Assembly (NCBI GenBank): GCA_030272585.1
Contig: BSYQ01000007.1
Span: 6,080,001-6,144,000 of the forward strand
Source of the DNA: Bryopsis sp. KO-2023
Taxonomy: Eukaryota > Chlorophyta > Ulvophyceae > Bryopsidales > Bryopsidaceae
Direction: 5' to 3'
Length of the DNA: 64,000 nucleotides
A program made the position numbers and the translations under genes. Positions 1-10,505 of the stretch are shown here, piece by piece (within the stretch, counting starts at the first letter, position 1; every line of letters starts with the position of its first letter). The notes below the pieces were generated by a model that was not told where the DNA came from, ran no database searches, and saw only the letters and a list, made by a program, of their open reading frames with translations.

Positions 1-583
1 TCGGTTGACGTGAAAAGAGGTCGTAAGGAACCTTAGGGTAGTGGTATAGAGTCGTTTAGAAGCTAGCCCGTGTCGGAAAAGGTTTCTGTAGGGTCGCTTG
101 ACGTTTGTAGCTTTAGATCCCATTTTCAGAAAGTGTGAGAGTGGAGATCTCGACTTTCTTTGGGGTTTCGACCACTTCTTGCGAGGTCGCCAGCACTCTG
201 GACGTGCTTTGTTAAAGCTAGTCGACTTAGCTCGACGTTTTTCCAGAGGGTGGTTGGGTGGCTCGGTAGTTGGGTCGAAAAAGGCTACAGGGGTCGTCAG
301 TTTTTGCCAGGAATGACAAATTCGAACTGTAGAGTGTGAGAAGCGACATTCTCCACGTGACATTTGTTACACTGCGAGCGTTACAGTACTTACCTAAAGT
401 GGTCGTCGTTTTGGCGAGGTGACAGTCGTTTTTCGTCGACTGTGGTACTGGCGCCAAACGCGACTTCGTTTTGGTGCGACTATCGGTTTTCTTTTGTCGG
501 CGGTGTGCCTTCTTGGCAACTGCAGGGGTGCGATTGGGCTCTTGTTTTGGTGAGAGTACCTTGAAATCGTTAACCTCCACGTC
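1..583 (+). mobile_element. Element B leader, upstream fragment
   Basis: This GTCG-rich stretch has no convincing gene. It ends in acgtc (579-583), and the same five bases restart at 18816, immediately after the element A array. I infer that it is the upstream part of the untranslated leader of element B, split by insertion of A. Its composition matches 18816-19005. The 5' LTR of B is not recognisable here: neither the start nor the end sequence of the 3' LTR (24750-25032) occurs, so that LTR should lie left of the window. Confidence 0.55.
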
Positions 584-993
584 TGATAAAAACACGGGAA
601 AGTATCGAGTAGTGGTAGACGTTACGTCTAGAACCACGGAAACACGGATAAGAGTCTTTGCTTACAAGCTTACTCTAGAACATTGTTACCTCGGTCCGGG
701 TCCAATAAATATGGAGCCGGACCGACAACCTGGCAAAAGGAACGGTTGAGAGCTGTCGGACCCAGCGTCCACTGGACCGACAGATCCAGACCAAATCCTT
801 CTCAGGACCGTTGGTTGGATTGTGTGGACACGGTAACTGCCACCGTGTCCACCTCTCACTTGGGTCAGTCGGACTGTACTGCTGGACCGGCTCTGGTACC
901 GAACCAGGCACTGATTACCGGACCAGGCGGATCCAGTCCGACTGGATCGACTTAGGTGAATGAGTACTCGTTCCAGAGTCCACATTCGTATCA
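584..993 (-). repeat. Element A LTR, copy 1 (3' LTR of unit 1)
   Basis: This 410-bp LTR has short inverted ends: on the minus strand it starts TGATACG and ends TTTTATCA, giving the TG...CA termini of retroviral-type LTRs. Identity with the other two copies breaks exactly at 583/584 and 993/994. The left flank is the acgtc target duplication; the right flank is the polypurine tract. Confidence 0.93.
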
Positions 994-1012
994 ACCACTC
1001 CCCCCCCCATCA
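994..1012 (-). other. Polypurine tract of element A unit 1
   Basis: On the minus strand a run of nine G followed by AGTGGT abuts the start of the 3' LTR, the expected place for the plus-strand primer of reverse transcription. The same tract lies at 9905-9923 in unit 2. Confidence 0.85.
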
Positions 1013-1594
1013 AGTGCGCGTCCCGAGCACCACGTATATGAGAGGAGATCAGTTTACACAACCCAAGTCACCCCGAACCTTTTTACATGCCAAAAATGTT
1101 TGTGTTCAAAAACAAACAAGGTTCTTATCGGTCCATCCGACACTGGTCCCCTTGACCACTGTTACCTTGAGATCCAACAAACAAAAACCACTGGATCCAA
1201 TAATCAAAACAAAAGAAACCCCTGGATCCAATAATGTCTGCAAAATCGATATAGTTCCCTGTTACCTTAGAAAGAAAAGTAAGGTAACCTCTGGATCCCA
1301 GCCTGGATCCACTCAAATGTTTGATTCTGAACACCCAAATAACCCAAATTGATACTTCAATAAAACAGGAAAATTATAACCAGATCAAAAACAGAACTCC
1401 CCCATGGTTCCACAGAATATGGATGGTATGCAAAAGAAAACAAATCCCAAACTGACTGTTGGGTCCATCCAAACAGGTAGAGCAAATATGAATCAAAACT
1501 GGTCCCAGTCCAGAAAGTTTATAACCAAAAACCAAAAGAAAACAAACACACCAATCACTCCCCTGGTTCCCAAACAGGTTAGACCTGTTGTAAC
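1013..1594 (-). other. Untranslated stretch between ORF3 and the 3' LTR of unit 1
   Basis: No convincing coding sequence. The AC-rich stretch contains four TGGATCC words between about 1193 and 1310, two in the context CTGGATCCAATAAT. An identical copy lies at 9924-10505. It is probably the 3' untranslated part of the genomic RNA. Confidence 0.6.
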
Positions 1595-2797
1595 TCATTT
1601 CTGGCTCTTGCCACGACTGCGAAGTCGCGTTCTGGGACCTTGGACCGCCTGCGTTTGCTGTGACGATCCGCCAGAGTGCTCTCCACGCTGCTCCTGGGTC
1701 CGCTCCTGCGTTTGCTCCGCCGATACCGCTCCCTGTGAAGTTCCTCTCGCCTGTCGATTTCCAACGGGATCCACCCCAACGGCCTTGAGGTAAGCCGCGT
1801 TCCAATCTCGCAACTGCTTTTTGCTTTTCCCGGTCCAGAGCGGGAGAACGTCTTTTTGACACATGGGGCAACTCGGGAACGGGTTACCCCATTGCGGCAC
1901 GAGTTCAACCGCGCCCTGGACCGGGTCTGCCGAATTGGCTAGCAGCTGCGCCGTTGTCGGGGTGAGGCCCTGCTCGTAGAACTTAGCGGCTCGCACGGCG
2001 ATGCGATATCCCGCGTTGTGGGTCCGGCACACGAGGTGATTGCGGGGGCATAGGACCTGGTCCGTTTGGCGTGGAACCGTTCGCGTAACCCCACACGCAA
2101 TGCAACTGAAGGGGGCTACGACGCTCGGTGCTGTTGGTGACGTCGGGATACTGGGAGACGGTGCGAGACCAGGTGGAACGATGGCAGGCTCGGACTCGGT
2201 AGTGGGTGGTCGCGAAGGGGGGTTCACGTCCATCTTACTTTCAGTCCCGTAAAGAGAGTCCCATTCCTCTTGATCTGTATCCACCATTTCTTCGACGGCA
2301 CCTTCCTCACTTCCGATATCTCCCTCACTCAGATCCACCTCCGTAGCTTCGTCCAGTATGAAGGAGCTTCGACGCAACACCTTGTTACGACGTCTGGTGG
2401 TTTTCCACTTCGGGGGCTCATCCATTTCTTCGTCAGATGGTTGCTCTGACTGTCCCCCTTCTGCCTCTTTGGCTCGATCCGTTTCCCTTCCGAGCATCTG
2501 ATCAATTCCCTCTGCGTCTGCGACGCTCAGTTGTTTCAACGTTCCTTCCAGAACTCCTATTGCCTTCTCTATCCCTGTAATCATTTCCGCCTCACGGTTC
2601 TGTCCCCATTTTCGCGCGTCCCCTTCTGCTTCCTTCCTAGCGTTCGCCAGTGCCTCCTTTGTAGCGGCTAGTTCATTCTCAAGCTGCTGAATCCTTTCTT
2701 TTTGTGCCGCTACCGTGGCCTGTAACCTCTTTGTCTCCTCAGTGAACGCTGCATTTAACGCATCAAGGGCGCTAGAGACAGAAGTTGGTGCAGCCAT
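1595..2797 (-). CDS. Element A ORF3: coiled-coil, acidic, RING-like protein (unit 1)
   Basis: This 400-aa ORF lies in sense orientation downstream of pol, in the position env occupies in retroviruses, 314 nt past the pol stop. Residues about 10-60 form a predicted coiled coil rich in E, K, Q and A. Residues about 105-185 are strongly acidic with a short basic patch (TTRRRNKVLRR). A Pro/Ser/Thr linker follows, then a Cys/His region: C-x2-C, 14 residues, C-x3-H-x2-C-x2-H, 49 residues, C-x2-C. That spacing resembles a RING cross-brace with a slightly long final loop. The tail is Q/R-rich. There is no signal peptide or membrane segment, so it is not an envelope protein. Ubiquitin-ligase or nucleic-acid binding activity is inference. 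Unit 2 differs only at residue 6 (Ser here, Pro there), so the frame is intact in both. Confidence 0.8.
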   Translation of the reverse strand: MAAPTSVSSALDALNAAFTEETKRLQATVAAQKERIQQLENELAATKEALANARKEAEGDARKWGQNREAEMITGIEKAIGVLEGTLKQLSVADAEGIDQMLGRETDRAKEAEGGQSEQPSDEEMDEPPKWKTTRRRNKVLRRSSFILDEATEVDLSEGDIGSEEGAVEEMVDTDQEEWDSLYGTESKMDVNPPSRPPTTESEPAIVPPGLAPSPSIPTSPTAPSVVAPFSCIACGVTRTVPRQTDQVLCPRNHLVCRTHNAGYRIAVRAAKFYEQGLTPTTAQLLANSADPVQGAVELVPQWGNPFPSCPMCQKDVLPLWTGKSKKQLRDWNAAYLKAVGVDPVGNRQARGTSQGAVSAEQTQERTQEQRGEHSGGSSQQTQAVQGPRTRLRSRGKSQK

Positions 2798-3111
2798 TTC
2801 GAACGAGAACGAAGGAACAGTAGATGTTTGTCGGGGTTTGCAGTAGCGAGTCGGAGAACAGAAACCAAAGTGCGCTTGACGTATGGTTCCTTGTCTTCGC
2901 GCTTAGTTTTTATCGTCGTTCCCGGCTCCACGGTCCAGTACTCCTGTACAGCCACGCCTTCCTCGGATCGTGTAGTCAGCTGGGAGTTACCTCAGGACTG
3001 AGATGATGTTTCCCCGTTAAAGCTGTCCCATACCAGCCGGGGTCGGATCATTCTCGGTCCGTCTCCATTTGGATCCAACTCCCCCATCGCTGGCTCCAAT
3101 GCGATCCGGTC

Positions 3112-6100
3112 TCAGTTATGACCATGTTTGGCTGAGTTTTTCCTTTCGAACTCAGCTAACAATTCTGCACAGTGTTCCAGATGTGCAACCGGTTCCCATG
3201 TGGCCTCATGGGTCGGATAACCCTTCCATAGTACCAGGTACCTCTTTCTTTTTCCAGCTCCCTTGGATCGTAGAACCGTCTCCACTTCGAATTCCTCGGC
3301 TCCAGTTAGTTCGTCCACCAGAGCCGGTCCTGGAGGATCGTCCCTCTTAAATTCCTCGGAACGTATATACTCCTTGAGTTTGGAGACGTGAAAGGTTGGA
3401 TGTAGTCGCCATGTCTCTGGTAGATCAATGCGGTAGGCCACCGGTGATATCACTTTGGTCACCTTGAATGGCCCGATGAACCGTCTTCGGACCTTAGCTG
3501 GTACATGCTTGGTCACGGCCAAAGGAAGATGTGCACTTCGTAGGCACACTTCTTGGCCCACTTGGAACTCCACGTGCCTCCTCTTCTTGTTGGCTACTTG
3601 GCACATTTGCTCCTGGGCGGCGTGGTAGTTCTTCTTCGCGTCCATCAAATCGTCCCGCATTCGGTCCACCATGGCTTCTGCGGCCTCAACATTACTCTTG
3701 GGCCGGTCCAACTCCAATCCCTTCGGGTGCTGGCCGTACATAAGGTAAAACGGCGTGTACTTGGTACTGGCGTTGATCGAGTTATTCGCTGCAAATTCTG
3801 CCGTGCTCAGGTAGTCGCTCCACTTCTCCGGCCTGGCCTCAATATAGGGCCGAAGGAAGTTCTCCAGGGTCCGGATCGTTACTTCACTCTGGCCATCCGA
3901 CTGTGGATGGTGAGCAGTTGACATCCGCAGATCCGTTCCTACGAGCCTGAACAGTTCCTTGTAGAACTGGCTCGTGAACCGTGGATCGCGATCCGAAACG
4001 ATCACTTCAGGTATCCCTGAGGTAGGGAACACCTGGGATAGAAACAACTCGGCATACTCCTTTGCCGATACCTCCTTGGTACATGGCACGAACTTGCACA
4101 TTTTTGTGAGCCGGTCCACAAAGACAGCTACAGCGGTATACCCATTCGATTTCGGCAAATCGGTCACAAGGTCCGTTGTCAGCTGTTCCCACTTATATGT
4201 CGGAACGGGAAGCGGATTCAGCAATCCTTTGGGCTTCGCGTTCTCGGTCTTCATCACTTGGCATGTGGGGCACGAGCGGACATAGTCGGTCACGGTTCGT
4301 CTCCAACCGCGCCACCAATATCTTCGGCTCACGAGCTCGGCCGTTCTGGCCACTCCTGGATGTCCCGCCATCGGAACATCGTGGTGATCGTGCAACACCA
4401 CTTGTCGTTTTGTGGTAGGGACCACTAGCTTTGGGTCCACTCCTGGTTCGGTTTGATATAAAAGCATTCCCGGTTCGGTCCGAGAATACCCGGGTACATG
4501 TCGTCCTTGGTCCAGTTGGTCCAGAATACGCTTCAAAGTAGGGTCATCAGTGGTCGCTTGCGTCCATTCCTGCGCCTCCCCGGGCGAAATTTTGGCCTCC
4601 AAAATTGCATTCAACTTGAGCTGAGGCTTGCGTGACAATGCATCAGCCACCACATTGGATCGGCCCGGGAGGTAGACGATCTTCGGCATAATAGACTGAA
4701 AATACCCCGCCTTCAACCAGCGGGTTTGGGTCCGAGACAGGACCCGTTGCTGGAGGAAGTGTGTAGCGGGCTGGTGGTCCGTGTAGACAGTGGTCCCTTT
4801 CGGCGCGCCTTCGAGATAATGGCGCCATTGAGCCAAGGCATAGGAAATGCCCAAAAGCTCCCTTTCATAGGCCGAGTACTTCTGTTCGGCCGAGTTGAGG
4901 GACCTACTGAGGAACGCCACCGGTTGAAGTCCATCGTCAGCCTCCTGCATCAATGTGGCTCCCAGCGCAAAATCCGAAGCATCCGTGACAACTACATATG
5001 GCTTGTCCGGATCCGGTATCAGCAGGACCGGAGCCGTCGTCAGACTTTCCTTCAGGGCTTCAAAAGCTGCCTGCTGCTCGGCTCCCCATTCCCATGGCTG
5101 GTCCTTCTTCACAAGCTTCTGGATCGGCGCCGCTACCTTCGAAAACTGTCGAATGAAGCGTCGGTAATACGAAACCATCCCCAGAAAACTTCGGACCTCA
5201 GGAACAGAGGTCAGCGGCTCCCAATCCCGGATCGCCTGGACCTTGGACCGATGCGGCGAGATTCCATTCGCCGAGATCCAATGGCCCACAAAATCCAACT
5301 CCTTCACGGCGATAGAACACTTCGATGCCTTCGCGTACAGGTTGTGCTCCGCTAGCTTGTCCAATACCAAGCGTAGGTGCTCCGCATGCTCCTCCTCGTT
5401 CTTGCTGTAGACTATGATGTCATCGAGGAACACGACCATGAACCGGTCATGGAAATCCCGGAACAGGTCGTTTATCATAGCCATAAACTGCGGAGGGGCG
5501 TTTGTGAGCCCAAATGGCACCACCTTGTACTCGTAGTGTCCGTACCGGGTCCGGAACGCTGTCTTCTCCTGGTCCTCAGGCCGGATCGGCATCTGCCAGT
5601 AGCCGGATCGCAGGTCCAACCGGCTAAACACCTTAGCTCCCTGTAGTCGGTCCAATAGCTCCTCGGGTAGCGGTAGTGGATAGCGGTTCTTGATGGTCCT
5701 CTGGTTGAGCCAGCGGTAGTCGATGCAAAAGCGAAGGCCACCGTCCTTCTTGTTAGCGAAGAGGACCGGTGCGCCCCATGGACTCTTGGAGGGCCGGATC
5801 AACTCCCGGTCCAACATATAGTCCAGCTGTTTACGGACCTCCTGAAGCTCCGCCGGAGATAGTTTATACATGGGACGAAAGATTGGCTTCGTCCCCTCCT
5901 CAACCTTGATCTCGAACTCGTGCCCGTTTCGGACCGGTGGTGGTCCCTTGGGCAGATCCGAGGCAAATACTCTCCGATAGCTCTCCAGTAGGTTCGTAAT
6001 CTTTCGAGAGGTGTCCTCCCGAATCAGTCGCTCCACATCGTCCTTCTGATGTCCGTCTTCTGGCTCCACTTCCGTAACTACCACCATCAAAGCTCCACAA

Positions 6101-7047
6101 TCGTTGGACCGTATCCCTCGCCAAACGTTGGTGGCGGATGTCGGTTCCAATCCCCCAATACTCATGACTTCAGTTGGCCTTGGCTGAGTTGAAATAGCTA
6201 ATGGTAATGATAGTTGGCTCCGGCCCCGACGAACCTTAATGGTCCGAGTGCGAAAACACAAATCGGGGTTTTCGGCAACCAACCATGGAATTCCCAATAT
6301 CATTTCATATGCCATTCCAGGGAACAAGTGGAAATCGGACACAAAATTAACTGATCCGGACCGGAACTGTAACCGGTCCGCTCGTCCTGTAACCTGTTTC
6401 CTGGAACCATCTGCCATAACCAAAGTCCGTTGTTCGGGGAAAACCTTTACACCCACTTTCTCCACTACTTCCTTCGAAAGGTAATTTTCCCAACTGCCCG
6501 AATCGACATAAGCCACTACTGGCACGTCATTAATAAAAACCCTTATTTCAAACCCCGTAAAACGACTATTCTTGCCGGCCCCGCCGGTCTTAGCTAAAAA
6601 AGAAAAATTGTCGGCCGTCGCAGAACCGGTCCGACTAAGTGCCTGCCCTAGCACTTCCCCATCCACCTCGGTAGCTCCTTGACCTTTCCCTGGTTCAAGT
6701 GATGCATCACGCTCCGAGTGGTCCGATGGCCCCACGGGCTGTTCTTGCCCTTGACCGTCGGTGGCTCCTCTCAAGGGTCCCGTCCCTGGTGACCCGGTCC
6801 GCACATCTGCTGTATCTTGGGGACTGTCTTGCGGACTGGAGCTGTGTTTCGGTTCTTCCGGCTGGTCTTTCCAGCGTACTCTTTTTTCCCTTTGCCCTTG
6901 ATCTCCCGGATCGCTGGCCTCATCACCACCCGTTTCCTGGTCCAAGGCTGGTGGTCCTGCGCCTCGGACCTTCAATTTACTGATCTTTTGGCGTCGGACA
7001 GTTTTGGACAATATCGCACTCCATGGTTGCCTCCACAAAGATAACAC
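3112..7047 (-). CDS. pol: Element A pol: protease-RT-RNase H-integrase-chromodomain (unit 1)
   Basis: An uninterrupted 1311-codon frame. After a charged disordered N-terminus, an aspartic protease carries DSGS (about residue 182). The reverse transcriptase follows with FLDD, then RNase H with TDAS and YTDHQP. The integrase has an H-x-H/CPTC zinc-binding region and the D, D, E residues in [17 protein letters not shown] and DGQSEV, then a GPF motif. A C-terminal chromodomain (FEVETVL... [14 protein letters not shown]) places it among chromoviruses; that domain is thought to direct integration into modified chromatin. The frame is -1 relative to gag and overlaps its end by 76 nt. The first listed codon is GTG, so expression as a Gag-Pol fusion by -1 frameshifting is more likely than independent initiation. 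I see no canonical slippery heptamer in the overlap. Confidence 0.95.
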   Translation of the reverse strand: MLSLWRQPWSAILSKTVRRQKISKLKVRGAGPPALDQETGGDEASDPGDQGQREKRVRWKDQPEEPKHSSSPQDSPQDTADVRTGSPGTGPLRGATDGQGQEQPVGPSDHSERDASLEPGKGQGATEVDGEVLGQALSRTGSATADNFSFLAKTGGAGKNSRFTGFEIRVFINDVPVVAYVDSGSWENYLSKEVVEKVGVKVFPEQRTLVMADGSRKQVTGRADRLQFRSGSVNFVSDFHLFPGMAYEMILGIPWLVAENPDLCFRTRTIKVRRGRSQLSLPLAISTQPRPTEVMSIGGLEPTSATNVWRGIRSNDCGALMVVVTEVEPEDGHQKDDVERLIREDTSRKITNLLESYRRVFASDLPKGPPPVRNGHEFEIKVEEGTKPIFRPMYKLSPAELQEVRKQLDYMLDRELIRPSKSPWGAPVLFANKKDGGLRFCIDYRWLNQRTIKNRYPLPLPEELLDRLQGAKVFSRLDLRSGYWQMPIRPEDQEKTAFRTRYGHYEYKVVPFGLTNAPPQFMAMINDLFRDFHDRFMVVFLDDIIVYSKNEEEHAEHLRLVLDKLAEHNLYAKASKCSIAVKELDFVGHWISANGISPHRSKVQAIRDWEPLTSVPEVRSFLGMVSYYRRFIRQFSKVAAPIQKLVKKDQPWEWGAEQQAAFEALKESLTTAPVLLIPDPDKPYVVVTDASDFALGATLMQEADDGLQPVAFLSRSLNSAEQKYSAYERELLGISYALAQWRHYLEGAPKGTTVYTDHQPATHFLQQRVLSRTQTRWLKAGYFQSIMPKIVYLPGRSNVVADALSRKPQLKLNAILEAKISPGEAQEWTQATTDDPTLKRILDQLDQGRHVPGYSRTEPGMLLYQTEPGVDPKLVVPTTKRQVVLHDHHDVPMAGHPGVARTAELVSRRYWWRGWRRTVTDYVRSCPTCQVMKTENAKPKGLLNPLPVPTYKWEQLTTDLVTDLPKSNGYTAVAVFVDRLTKMCKFVPCTKEVSAKEYAELFLSQVFPTSGIPEVIVSDRDPRFTSQFYKELFRLVGTDLRMSTAHHPQSDGQSEVTIRTLENFLRPYIEARPEKWSDYLSTAEFAANNSINASTKYTPFYLMYGQHPKGLELDRPKSNVEAAEAMVDRMRDDLMDAKKNYHAAQEQMCQVANKKRRHVEFQVGQEVCLRSAHLPLAVTKHVPAKVRRRFIGPFKVTKVISPVAYRIDLPETWRLHPTFHVSKLKEYIRSEEFKRDDPPGPALVDELTGAEEFEVETVLRSKGAGKRKRYLVLWKGYPTHEATWEPVAHLEHCAELLAEFERKNSAKHGHN

Positions 7048-9080
7048 GACATTTGTCCCCTGCCGCCGCCTCCTGGATTCCCTCTTCCGCCTTGTCGGCC
7101 TCCAGTGCCACGGCCTCTGCCTCGGTCTCCAATGGCTCCAAGTCGGTCCTCACGCGGTCCATCGCCAATGCTGTTGACTCGGCTTCGTCGGTTCCATCTT
7201 GGTCTGCCTCCTTGGCCCCTGGCACCGGAATGTGGATGTAGGGTCCGGACACCGTCGAGTCGTTCAGCCATTTCAATCGCTTCCTGCACATCCCCTCGCA
7301 CGAATCCAGCGATAGTGGTGCGAAGAGGGTCTCGTAACCCAGCGACGAACGTCGAAAACATTTCCGCCTCCGTCATGTCCGGGATGCGAAAACAAATGTG
7401 CTGGAACCGGCGCACGTAGTCACGCACGGTCCCTCCCTGCTTGAGGCCACGTAACTCGGTCCGGGCCCGTTCCGTCGAAGTCGTAGGCTCAAATTGGCGT
7501 CGTGCCTCCGTTGCCCACTCTTGCCAATCAGCGAAGGGTTGGCGTCTCCCTTCAGCCATGCGAAGCTCCTGCAAGTTCATCCAACGCGAGGCCGCTCCTC
7601 CAACGTGGGCCGACAGCACTCGGATCCACTGGACCTCAGGGACATCTTGGGCCCGCAACCACCTGCCCATCTGCATAACCCACTCGGTGACGGACACATC
7701 GTGGTCACCGGTGTAGGGTTTGGGCATCTGCAACTTCAAGTGGCGCAGAGGGTTGCGTCCATCCGGTGGGTTTGGTGCGCCTGGTCCTGGTGGTCCTCCC
7801 GGACCTCCTGGTCCGCCTGGTCCACCTGGTCCTGGTCCACCTGGTCCACCCGGTCCTCCTGGCCCTCCTGGTCCTCCTGGTCCATTGGGTCCTCCTGGTC
7901 CTCCTGGCCCTCCTGGTCGCCTCGATCCGTCTGGTCCATCATCATCGTCATCGCCTCCACCGCCTCCACCGCCGCCTGCTGGGTGCGTTCCTTGTCGCCG
8001 GTTCATCTGTCCAGTTGGGTCTTGTTGGCCCACTGATGCGTATGATCCCATCCCAGCGAATGGGTCCGATCCGGAGTTGAACCCTCCCCGACCACTCGTC
8101 TGCTGCATGGCTCCTGGTGGCACTTGTGCTGCGGGCCATGGTCTGCCTTGGTCGGTAGCTTGGTCTCGAATAACGGGACCTGGTCTGCGGTTCAACCTGG
8201 ATCCTGGGTCGGCGGTTCCTCTGGGGGGTAGAAGCACAGGTAGAGGTGCGGCGTTGACGTCCATAGGTGATACCAGCGGTGCTTGAGTTTGCCCTGACGA
8301 AGTGGCTACTGTTGGTGGCGCGGCCGGTCCACCGGTCAGCCCTGTCGTGACCACGGGTACCAAAGGTGGAGCCGTTGGTGCCTGGACCGTCTGCGTTCCA
8401 ACGTACACGGGAACGTGTTGCGGTCCTGTGGGCACCTGCTTGGACCATAGCTTGACGAGTTCTTCCACGTTGGGTTTGGCTTCTGTCTCGCGCCAAAGTC
8501 GGTCCTTGTCCTTCTCCAACTCCTTGGTAACCACGTCGAGTGTAGCTACAGCGACCTTGTCGTCGTTGAGCTGATGTGTGAGATACTCGGTCCTGGCCCC
8601 AAGGTTCTTGACATCGTCCTCTGCCTTGGCGGCCAAACGGTCCTGGCTCAGTTGGAGACGGCGCTCCAGTTCCGCGGTGAGCTGTCCATACTCTTGGCGT
8701 TGTGCCTCCAATCTCTCGGCGAGACCCGCGACCTGTTGATCTACGAGGGCCGCCTGCCGTTCTTCGGCTTGCTGTTCCAACAAAGCGGCTGCGTGCTCCT
8801 GTTGCTGCTGTAGCTGGCCCCGGACCTCTTCGAGGGCCGCCTGTAGGTTGGCCACGGTCCGGTCCGCCCATTGACCCGCGTCCACCTCCAGCTGGTTCAT
8901 ACGTACGTCGGCTTGGTTGTTCTCGACGTGAACCTGCTGTACGTGCTGGTAGTTCTGCTGCACGAACATTGGTCCTTGGGCCGGTGGTGGAGGGTCGTCT
9001 TCGGTCCCCAAACTCATCTCGTCTCCCTCGTCCACATGGTCGGGATAGGCTGGGGCTTCCTCGTACGGGATAAGGTCCAT
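6972..9080 (-). CDS. gag: Element A Gag (unit 1)
   Basis: A 702-aa capsid/nucleocapsid precursor. Residues about 35-215 are a Gln/Glu/Ala-rich coiled coil; the middle is Pro/Ala-rich. A run of Gly, then Asp, precedes a collagen-like stretch of G-G-P/G-P-G repeats (about residues 375-440). The capsid region follows ([19 protein letters not shown]... through about residue 590), typical of retrotransposon Gag. Near the C-terminus is an Arg/Gly-rich segment and one zinc knuckle [13 protein letters not shown] (C-x2-C-x3-H-x4-C). The ATG at 9080 lies inside the end of an upstream ORF. Unit 2 differs by one Asp-to-Asn change in the coiled coil. Confidence 0.92.
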   Translation of the reverse strand: MDLIPYEEAPAYPDHVDEGDEMSLGTEDDPPPPAQGPMFVQQNYQHVQQVHVENNQADVRMNQLEVDAGQWADRTVANLQAALEEVRGQLQQQQEHAAALLEQQAEERQAALVDQQVAGLAERLEAQRQEYGQLTAELERRLQLSQDRLAAKAEDDVKNLGARTEYLTHQLNDDKVAVATLDVVTKELEKDKDRLWRETEAKPNVEELVKLWSKQVPTGPQHVPVYVGTQTVQAPTAPPLVPVVTTGLTGGPAAPPTVATSSGQTQAPLVSPMDVNAAPLPVLLPPRGTADPGSRLNRRPGPVIRDQATDQGRPWPAAQVPPGAMQQTSGRGGFNSGSDPFAGMGSYASVGQQDPTGQMNRRQGTHPAGGGGGGGGDDDDDGPDGSRRPGGPGGPGGPNGPGGPGGPGGPGGPGGPGPGGPGGPGGPGGPPGPGAPNPPDGRNPLRHLKLQMPKPYTGDHDVSVTEWVMQMGRWLRAQDVPEVQWIRVLSAHVGGAASRWMNLQELRMAEGRRQPFADWQEWATEARRQFEPTTSTERARTELRGLKQGGTVRDYVRRFQHICFRIPDMTEAEMFSTFVAGLRDPLRTTIAGFVRGDVQEAIEMAERLDGVRTLHPHSGARGQGGRPRWNRRSRVNSIGDGPREDRLGAIGDRGRGRGTGGRQGGRGNPGGGGRGQMSCYLCGGNHGVRYCPKLSDAKRSVN

Positions 9081-9439
9081 GCCTGGCGCCTAGCGGTCTC
9101 TCTGGCTGCGGCTCTGGCTCGTTGACCCTCGAGTACCTCCAGATACAAGGCCTGGAAATCGGGGTCGTTCCTCTGCTCCTCCGTGAACACGGAGTCACAG
9201 GATCCCACGCTCTCCAAATCTTCGTCTCGCGGTCCACGCGGTACAGGTATGTCGGCCAAGCTGGGTCCGGAAACAAAAGTCAGAGGTGTGCCACGATAAC
9301 TTGTTGGGTAGTCCACCTGAAACGCGTTCCAATGCGCGACGGTAGCTGGAGCGGGAACGGTAGGTGCTGCGGACACTGGCACTTGGAAATCCGAGCCAGT
9401 GGATGCGTCGGTCAGGTTCGAAGGTGTCGAAGGGTACAT
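9014..9439 (-). CDS. Element A leader ORF overlapping gag (unit 1)
   Basis: A 141-aa ORF whose ATG is the first after the 5' LTR (56 nt away) and whose end overlaps the gag start by 67 nt. Gag is -1 relative to it, the same shift as gag to pol. The N-terminal half is Ser/Thr/Pro/Ala-rich; the C-terminal half is charged (EEQRNDPDFQALYLEVLEGQ). The frame is open in both units, with one Asp/Glu difference at residue 17. It may be a true N-terminal Gag segment joined by frameshifting, a separate small protein, or a regulatory upstream ORF. No family recognised. Confidence 0.55.
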   Translation of the reverse strand: MYPSTPSNLTDASTGSDFQVPVSAAPTVPAPATVAHWNAFQVDYPTSYRGTPLTFVSGPSLADIPVPRGPRDEDLESVGSCDSVFTEEQRNDPDFQALYLEVLEGQRARAAARETARRQAWTLSRTRKPQPIPTMWTRETR

Positions 9440-9480
9440 ATAGATCTCCTTGGTGATGCGGTTCGCGAGTCCGGGAACTC

Positions 9481-9492
9481 GCTCCGAAACCA
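9481..9492 (-). other. Putative primer-binding site of unit 1
   Basis: On the minus strand, TGGTTTCGGAGC begins two nucleotides after the 5' LTR end. It would pair with a tRNA ending GCTCCGAAACCA. The TGG start and position fit a primer-binding site, but the sequence is not the initiator-Met site (TGGTATCAGAGC) common in plant Ty3 elements. The tRNA is not identified. Confidence 0.6.
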
Positions 9493-9494
9493 GT

Positions 9495-9904
9495 TGATAA
9501 AAACACGGGAAAGTATCGAGTAGTGGTAGACGTTACGTCTAGAACCACGGAAACACGGATAAGAGTCTTTGCTTACAAGCTTACTCTAGAACATTGTTAC
9601 CTCGGTCCGGGTCCAATAAATATGGAGCCGGACCGACAACCTGGCAAAAGGAACGGTTGAGAGCTGTCGGACCCAGCGTCCACTGGACCGACAGATCCAG
9701 ACCAAATCCTTCTCAGGACCGTTGGTTGGATTGTGTGGACACGGTAACTGCCACCGTGTCCACCTCTCACTTGGGTCAGTCGGACTGTACTGCTGGACCG
9801 GCTCTGGTACCGAACCAGGCACTGATTACCGGACCAGGCGGATCCAGTCCGACTGGATCGACTTAGGTGAATGAGTACTCGTTCCAGAGTCCACATTCGT
9901 ATCA
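9495..9904 (-). repeat. Element A LTR, copy 2 (shared middle LTR)
   Basis: This LTR serves as 5' LTR of unit 1 and 3' LTR of unit 2. No difference from copies 1 and 3 was noticed in any of the overlapping reading frames. It is flanked by the primer site of unit 1 on the left and the polypurine tract of unit 2 (9905-9923) on the right, with no target duplication at either side, as expected for a shared LTR. Confidence 0.93.
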
Positions 9905-10505
9905 ACCACTCCCCCCCCCATCAAGTGCGCGTCCCGAGCACCACGTATATGAGAGGAGATCAGTTTACACAACCCAAGTCACCCCGAACCTTTTTACATG
10001 CCAAAAATGTTTGTGTTCAAAAACAAACAAGGTTCTTATCGGTCCATCCGACACTGGTCCCCTTGACCACTGTTACCTTGAGATCCAACAAACAAAAACC
10101 ACTGGATCCAATAATCAAAACAAAAGAAACCCCTGGATCCAATAATGTCTGCAAAATCGATATAGTTCCCTGTTACCTTAGAAAGAAAAGTAAGGTAACC
10201 TCTGGATCCCAGCCTGGATCCACTCAAATGTTTGATTCTGAACACCCAAATAACCCAAATTGATACTTCAATAAAACAGGAAAATTATAACCAGATCAAA
10301 AACAGAACTCCCCCATGGTTCCACAGAATATGGATGGTATGCAAAAGAAAACAAATCCCAAACTGACTGTTGGGTCCATCCAAACAGGTAGAGCAAATAT
10401 GAATCAAAACTGGTCCCAGTCCAGAAAGTTTATAACCAAAAACCAAAAGAAAACAAACACACCAATCACTCCCCTGGTTCCCAAACAGGTTAGACCTGTT
10501 GTAAC

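Noticed and set aside
1595..2797. Envelope protein for element A ORF3
   Set aside because: No signal peptide, no transmembrane segment, no glycoprotein-like cysteine pattern; the Cys/His spacing is zinc-binding in style.
7720..8286. Plus-strand collagen-like ORF opposite gag
   Set aside because: Mirror translation of the Gly-Pro repeat in Gag; palindromic codon pattern makes both strands look collagen-like.
7948..9276. 442-codon minus-strand ORF overlapping gag of element A (and its copy at 16859-18187)
   Set aside because: It is a shadow frame of GC-rich gag: Arg/Pro/Gly-rich, no domain, and stops where gag composition changes.
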